A stretch of DNA of 7,033 nucleotides. Source: an uncultured Chloroflexota bacterium. Its GTDB lineage: Bacteria; Chloroflexota; Anaerolineae; B4-G1; DUEL01. Positions 5,036-7,033 of this stretch are shown piece after piece. Position 1 is the first letter of the stretch, and each line of letters opens with the position of its first letter. The stretch is taken from contig CAKZOY010000450.1 in NCBI GenBank assembly GCA_937138275.1, positions 1 through 7,033 of the forward strand. Direction: 5' to 3'. The notes under the pieces are model-generated. The model was not told where the DNA came from and ran no database searches. It saw only the letters and a list, made by a program, of their open reading frames with translations. A program made the position numbers and the translations under genes.

Positions 5036-5319
5036 AGGTCCAGCGCCTCCTGGATTTCCTCTGGACGAAAACCGATGATGGCCCGCCGGTCATCTACCAC
5101 CAGCGTGGGGAAGGAGACGCTGGGATTCCAGCAGCGGACCTGTTCCACAATCCGCTCCCGTTCTGCCCCCTGAAGCAGGTCCACATAGTAGTAGTCAAAA
5201 GAGACTCCCAGTGCTTCCAGATGCTGACGGGCTTTCCGACACCAGATGCAGGTGGAAAGGCCGTAGAAGATCACGGTGTGCTCGTTGTGGGGTCCTACAA
5301 CCCGTCCTTTTGGCTCCAT
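5032..5319 (-). CDS. Glutaredoxin-like thiol-disulfide oxidoreductase
   Basis: A 95-residue thioredoxin-fold protein. HTVIFYGLSTCIWCRKARQH carries the active site C24-I-W-C27 at the start of helix 1. The cis-proline is P71 in SVSFPTLVVDD, and IGFRPEEIQEALDL is the usual C-terminal helix. A further cysteine, C63, sits near the middle. An N-terminal extension of about 13 residues precedes the first strand. The CIWC dithiol site differs from the classical CPYC but fits reduction of disulfides or mixed disulfides. AAGGAGG stands just before the ATG. It is followed by an ATGA overlap with the FTR-rubredoxin gene, so it is the obvious candidate substrate or partner of that reductase, which is an inference from gene order. 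Confidence 0.92.
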   Translation of the reverse strand: MEPKGRVVGPHNEHTVIFYGLSTCIWCRKARQHLEALGVSFDYYYVDLLQGAERERIVEQVRCWNPSVSFPTLVVDDRRAIIGFRPEEIQEALDL

Positions 5320-5328
5320 CGGCCCTCC

Positions 5329-5511
5329 TTACCCGCGTCGCTGGGCGATCTGGGGGTCAATGTTCCCCGGCCCCCCGCATTCGGGGATGTAGCAGGTCGT
5401 ATCCACGAAGATGCACTTCTGACCGCAACTGGGACAGGTTTCCGGTGGCTGAGGGGCCTGCAGAAGATAACCGCAGTTGGAGCATTTCCACCAGGTTTTC
5501 GGCTCTTCCAT
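5329..5511 (-). CDS. Small rubredoxin-like protein with additional C-terminal cysteines (60 aa)
   Basis: A 60-residue protein starting MEEPKTWWKCSNCGYLLQ. The pairs C10/C13 and C26/C29 (TCPSCGQK) form rubredoxin-type knuckles that should bind one iron or zinc. Unlike a standard rubredoxin it is short and continues with C33, C40 and C45 in KCIFVDTTCYIPECGGPGN, which may form a second metal or redox site. The spacing of its knuckles equals that in the C-terminal domain of the FTR fusion two genes downstream. An in-frame reading extends to 5628, but AAGGAGG six bases before 5511 and the family-like start settle the shorter form. It sits between the DsrE2-like gene and the glutaredoxin gene, suggesting electron transfer to or from sulfur-handling proteins. 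Confidence 0.88.
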   Translation of the reverse strand: MEEPKTWWKCSNCGYLLQAPQPPETCPSCGQKCIFVDTTCYIPECGGPGNIDPQIAQRRG

Positions 5512-5517
5512 CGGTAG

Positions 5518-5524
5518 CCTCCTT
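5518..5524 (-). promoter_or_regulatory. Shine-Dalgarno AAGGAGG that fixes the start of the rubredoxin-like gene
   Basis: AAGGAGG on the minus strand lies six bases before the ATG at 5511 and within the 22-nt gap after the DsrE2-like stop. It rules out the longer in-frame reading that would run into that upstream gene. Confidence 0.8.
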
Positions 5525-5533
5525 AATGAGCAT

Positions 5534-5953
5534 TTATATGAACAGGGTAATCGCCGAACCGCGGGCTTCCTGAATGTACGTGCCGACGGCGCCGTAGGCG
5601 TCAATCCAATCTTCTCGCAGGTCCTCACGGCGGATACCCATGATTTCCATCGTCATATCGCATGCGATGACTTTGCCGCCCAGTTCCTTGAAATCCCGCA
5701 TCAGCCGCTCCAGGGTGATGACGTTCGCCTTCTTCATCCGTTGCCGGACCATCCACTTGCCCAGGCCCAGAAAGTGCATTTTAGAGAGCGGCCCTTTCTC
5801 CAGGCCGTCTTTCTTTAACCGCTGCAGCCCCCAGAAGGTGAAGAATATGGAGGCTTCCATCCCCATCGCCAGCGCGCCGCTGCCGATGATGAGCGCGCTG
5901 TACACCTTGTCCATATCCCCGCTGTGGAGCACAATGGTCACTTTGTCCGCCAT
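5534..5953 (-). CDS. DsrE/DsrF-like family protein (DsrE2 type)
   Basis: A 139-residue protein of the DsrE-like sulfurtransferase or peroxiredoxin-like group (COG2210-type). MADKVTIVLHSGDMDKVYSA gives the first strand and nucleotide-like loop. GMEASIFFTFWGLQRLKKDG is the second conserved block, and VIACDMTMEIMGIRREDL carries the single conserved cysteine C98, expected to accept a persulfide. The protein ends GSAITLFI, as relatives do. A hydrophobic stretch (20-43) is part of the fold and probably not a membrane span. The start is preceded by TAGGAGG, which contains the stop of tusA. Pairing of DsrE2 with TusA is well known in sulfur-transfer loci, where TusA passes sulfane sulfur to or from DsrE. 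Here it probably belongs to the same relay, without any dsrAB or hdr genes in view. Confidence 0.9.
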   Translation of the reverse strand: MADKVTIVLHSGDMDKVYSALIIGSGALAMGMEASIFFTFWGLQRLKKDGLEKGPLSKMHFLGLGKWMVRQRMKKANVITLERLMRDFKELGGKVIACDMTMEIMGIRREDLREDWIDAYGAVGTYIQEARGSAITLFI

Positions 5954-5962
5954 AGCGACCTC

Positions 5963-6184
5963 CTATCGGCGGATACGGATCGTCCAATCCGTCTCCGTCC
6001 CCTCCACGCTCAGCAGTTCCAGTCCCAGCGCCCGCACGGCCATCGGGATTTCCTCCCGGGATGCGGGGTGGGTGCCGATCACCACGATCACATCTCCTGG
6101 CTGTGCCCGACGGATTGCCTTTCGGGCCTCCACCAGGGGTACCGGGCAGGTCTCGCCCCGGCAGTCCACAAGGATCTCTGCCAT
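5963..6184 (-). CDS. tusA: TusA/SirA-family sulfur carrier protein
   Basis: A 73-residue protein of the normal TusA length. VDCRGETCPVPLVEARKAI holds the family signature: C13 of the CPxP motif is the persulfide-carrying cysteine, with an extra C8 five residues earlier. PGDVIVVIGTHP (29-40) and the final WTIRIRR are the expected strands. TusA proteins move sulfane sulfur between cysteine desulfurases, DsrE-type proteins and acceptors such as tRNA thiolation or molybdopterin enzymes. TGAGGAGG before the ATG contains the stop of the IscU-DUF59 gene. The gene is followed after nine bases by the DsrE2-like gene. The symbol is used in the family sense; assignment to tRNA thiolation specifically is not supported here. 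Confidence 0.93.
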   Translation of the reverse strand: MAEILVDCRGETCPVPLVEARKAIRRAQPGDVIVVIGTHPASREEIPMAVRALGLELLSVEGTETDWTIRIRR

Positions 6185-6194
6185 TCTAACCTCC

Positions 6195-6830
6195 TCACTC
6201 GGTGAACTCTACGATAACCTGCTTGACATCCCAGCGGTGGCCCAGTTTCTCCTCAATGTCTTCCTTCATCGCCGCAGCGAACATGTGATCCGATGGCAGG
6301 TCCAGCACCACCCGTACTACGCCGTCCTGAACTTCAATCTCTTTGACCAGTTTCGTGCGCACGATATCCAGGCCGACCACCGGGTTCATCACGTGCTTTA
6401 GGCGTTTGCGGACGAATTCCACCGTAGTGGGTTCCTGGTCCTTGACCAGGCCGTGGCGCTCCTCGTAGTTCTGGATCGCTGCCCGCAGGCCATCCACGGC
6501 CAGTACCGAACAATGGACTTTGACGGGCGGTAGTCCCCCCAGTGCTTCCGACGCATGCTCCCAGGTGATTTGCTTTGCCTCTTCCAGTGTCTTTCCTTTC
6601 GCCAGTTCGGTGATGATGGAACCGGTGGCGATGTTGGAAGCGCACCCGTAGGACTCAAACTTTATGTCGGTGATCACATGGGTTTCGGGGTCCACCTTCA
6701 GATACACGGCGACCATATCGCCGCAGGCGGGACTTCCCTCTATCGCCCTGGCGTCTGCGTCCTCTATCCGCCCCACATTGCGCGGGTTGCGGAAATGCTC
6801 CATAACAATCTCACTGTACGGTAACGGCAT
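6195..6830 (-). CDS. IscU/NifU N-terminal scaffold fused to a DUF59 (MIP18-like) domain
   Basis: A 211-residue two-domain protein and the first gene of the run. Residues 1-130 are an IscU scaffold: SEIVMEHFRNPRNVGRIEDA, then C36-G-D38, C63 in SYGCASNIATG, and H106-C107 in LPPVKVHCSVLA. These are the cluster ligands, and L100-PPVK is the motif that IscU uses to contact the HscA chaperone. From about 135, TVEFVRKRLKHVMNPVVGLD followed by VVRVVLDLPSDHMF and WDVKQVIVEF is DUF59-like; the usual DPE motif reads NPVVG here. It should assemble or transfer Fe-S clusters for the iron-sulfur proteins encoded downstream. No desulfurase is in view, so the sulfur could come from TusA, a speculation. GGGAGG precedes the ATG at a usual distance. 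Confidence 0.92.
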   Translation of the reverse strand: MPLPYSEIVMEHFRNPRNVGRIEDADARAIEGSPACGDMVAVYLKVDPETHVITDIKFESYGCASNIATGSIITELAKGKTLEEAKQITWEHASEALGGLPPVKVHCSVLAVDGLRAAIQNYEERHGLVKDQEPTTVEFVRKRLKHVMNPVVGLDIVRTKLVKEIEVQDGVVRVVLDLPSDHMFAAAMKEDIEEKLGHRWDVKQVIVEFTE

Positions 6831-6840
6831 TTCAACCTCC

Positions 6841-6872
6841 CCTTACACCTTACGTCTTTACGCTTTACGTCT
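6841..6872. repeat. Degenerate 7-8 nt tandem repeat in the 5' leader of the redox operon
   Basis: On the plus strand the motif CTTACAC, CTTACGT, CTTTACG, CTTTACGTC follows in head-to-tail order, i.e. imperfect GACGTAAA units on the transcribed strand. The array lies directly before the ribosome binding site of the IscU-DUF59 gene. No clear sigma-70 promoter could be recognised around it, though the operon's promoter must lie near here or further upstream. It could be a regulator-binding array or merely a low-complexity spacer. Confidence 0.5.
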
Positions 6873-6982
6873 GTTGATTCTCATAAAGTCGTATCCCCTA
6901 CCCTTGCCCGGGTGGGAGTCTGACCGTTCATTCCGAGTTTCTTTGTTGACTGGGACTCTCTTTATCCCCCTCACCCCCCTTG

Positions 6983-7023
6983 CCCCCCTCTCCCCCTTGC
7001 CCTGCGGGCGGGGGAGAGGGGGG
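6983..7023. repeat. C/G-rich palindrome with perfect 14-bp arms at the window edge
   Basis: CCCCCCTCTCCCCC (6983-6996) pairs perfectly with GGGGGAGAGGGGGG (7010-7023). An inner GCCC/GGGC (6999-7002 and 7006-7009) continues the stem around a TGC loop. It is preceded by further C-rich runs from 6965 and followed by purine-rich sequence up to the edge. Such CCCCTCTCCC/GGGAGAGGGG palindromes are common multi-copy intergenic elements in GC-rich bacteria. No U tract follows, so a terminator role is not evident. Confidence 0.6.
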
Positions 7024-7033
7024 AAGAGAGGGG

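Noticed and set aside
6873..6960. Sigma-70 promoter for the operon (TATGAG-like and TTGACT hexamers)
   Set aside because: No -35 and -10 pair with 16-18 base spacing could be found on the minus strand; the TTGACT lies on the plus strand without a partner.

Overview
The window reads as a piece of a bacterial chromosome with fairly high GC, strong AGGAGG-type ribosome binding sites and very tight gene packing. Every gene I can support lies on the minus strand, so transcription runs from the right end towards the left end. The gene set combines FTR-like and rubredoxin proteins with a TusA/DsrE pair, an IscU-DUF59 fusion, an OsmC protein and a peroxiredoxin. Together with GC-rich palindromes between genes, it resembles anaerobic or microaerophilic, possibly thermophilic lineages such as Chloroflexota. 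That taxonomic guess is tentative because no rRNA or other marker gene is present.

Layout in transcription order: a non-coding leader (6831-7033) holds a degenerate TTTACG-type tandem repeat and a perfect 14-bp C/G-rich inverted repeat at the right edge. The first block (6830-4526) is an IscU-DUF59 scaffold fusion, TusA, a DsrE2-like protein, a small rubredoxin-like protein, a glutaredoxin and an FTR-beta/rubredoxin fusion. The second block (about 4525-2940) is a PEBP/YbhB-family gene without a recognisable start codon, an 81-nt palindromic element and an aldo/keto reductase. The third block (2930-813) is a universal stress protein, a ferritin-like diiron protein, an OsmC-family protein, an AhpE/Bcp-type peroxiredoxin and an 81-residue protein of unknown function. 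Many junctions overlap as ATGA or have the stop codon built into the next Shine-Dalgarno, so at least the two main blocks look like translationally coupled operons.

The left end (1-812) differs. It has about 450 bases with no intact gene (360-812), containing two strong hairpins inside a 211-bp segment bounded by a 14-bp inverted repeat (MITE-like). A 40-nt near-copy of the 3' end of the peroxiredoxin gene sits directly on the start of an OmpR-type response regulator. That regulator is broken: its receiver domain is joined out of frame to the last part of its winged-helix DNA-binding domain.

Functionally the run looks like one thiol/persulfide and peroxide handling programme. IscU-DUF59 would serve Fe-S assembly, TusA and DsrE2 sulfur carriage, rubredoxin-like domains, FTR and glutaredoxin electron delivery to disulfides, and the ferritin-like protein, OsmC and peroxiredoxin iron and peroxide detoxification. 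This functional linkage is inferred from gene order and family knowledge. The sequence directly shows only the domains, motifs and spacing.
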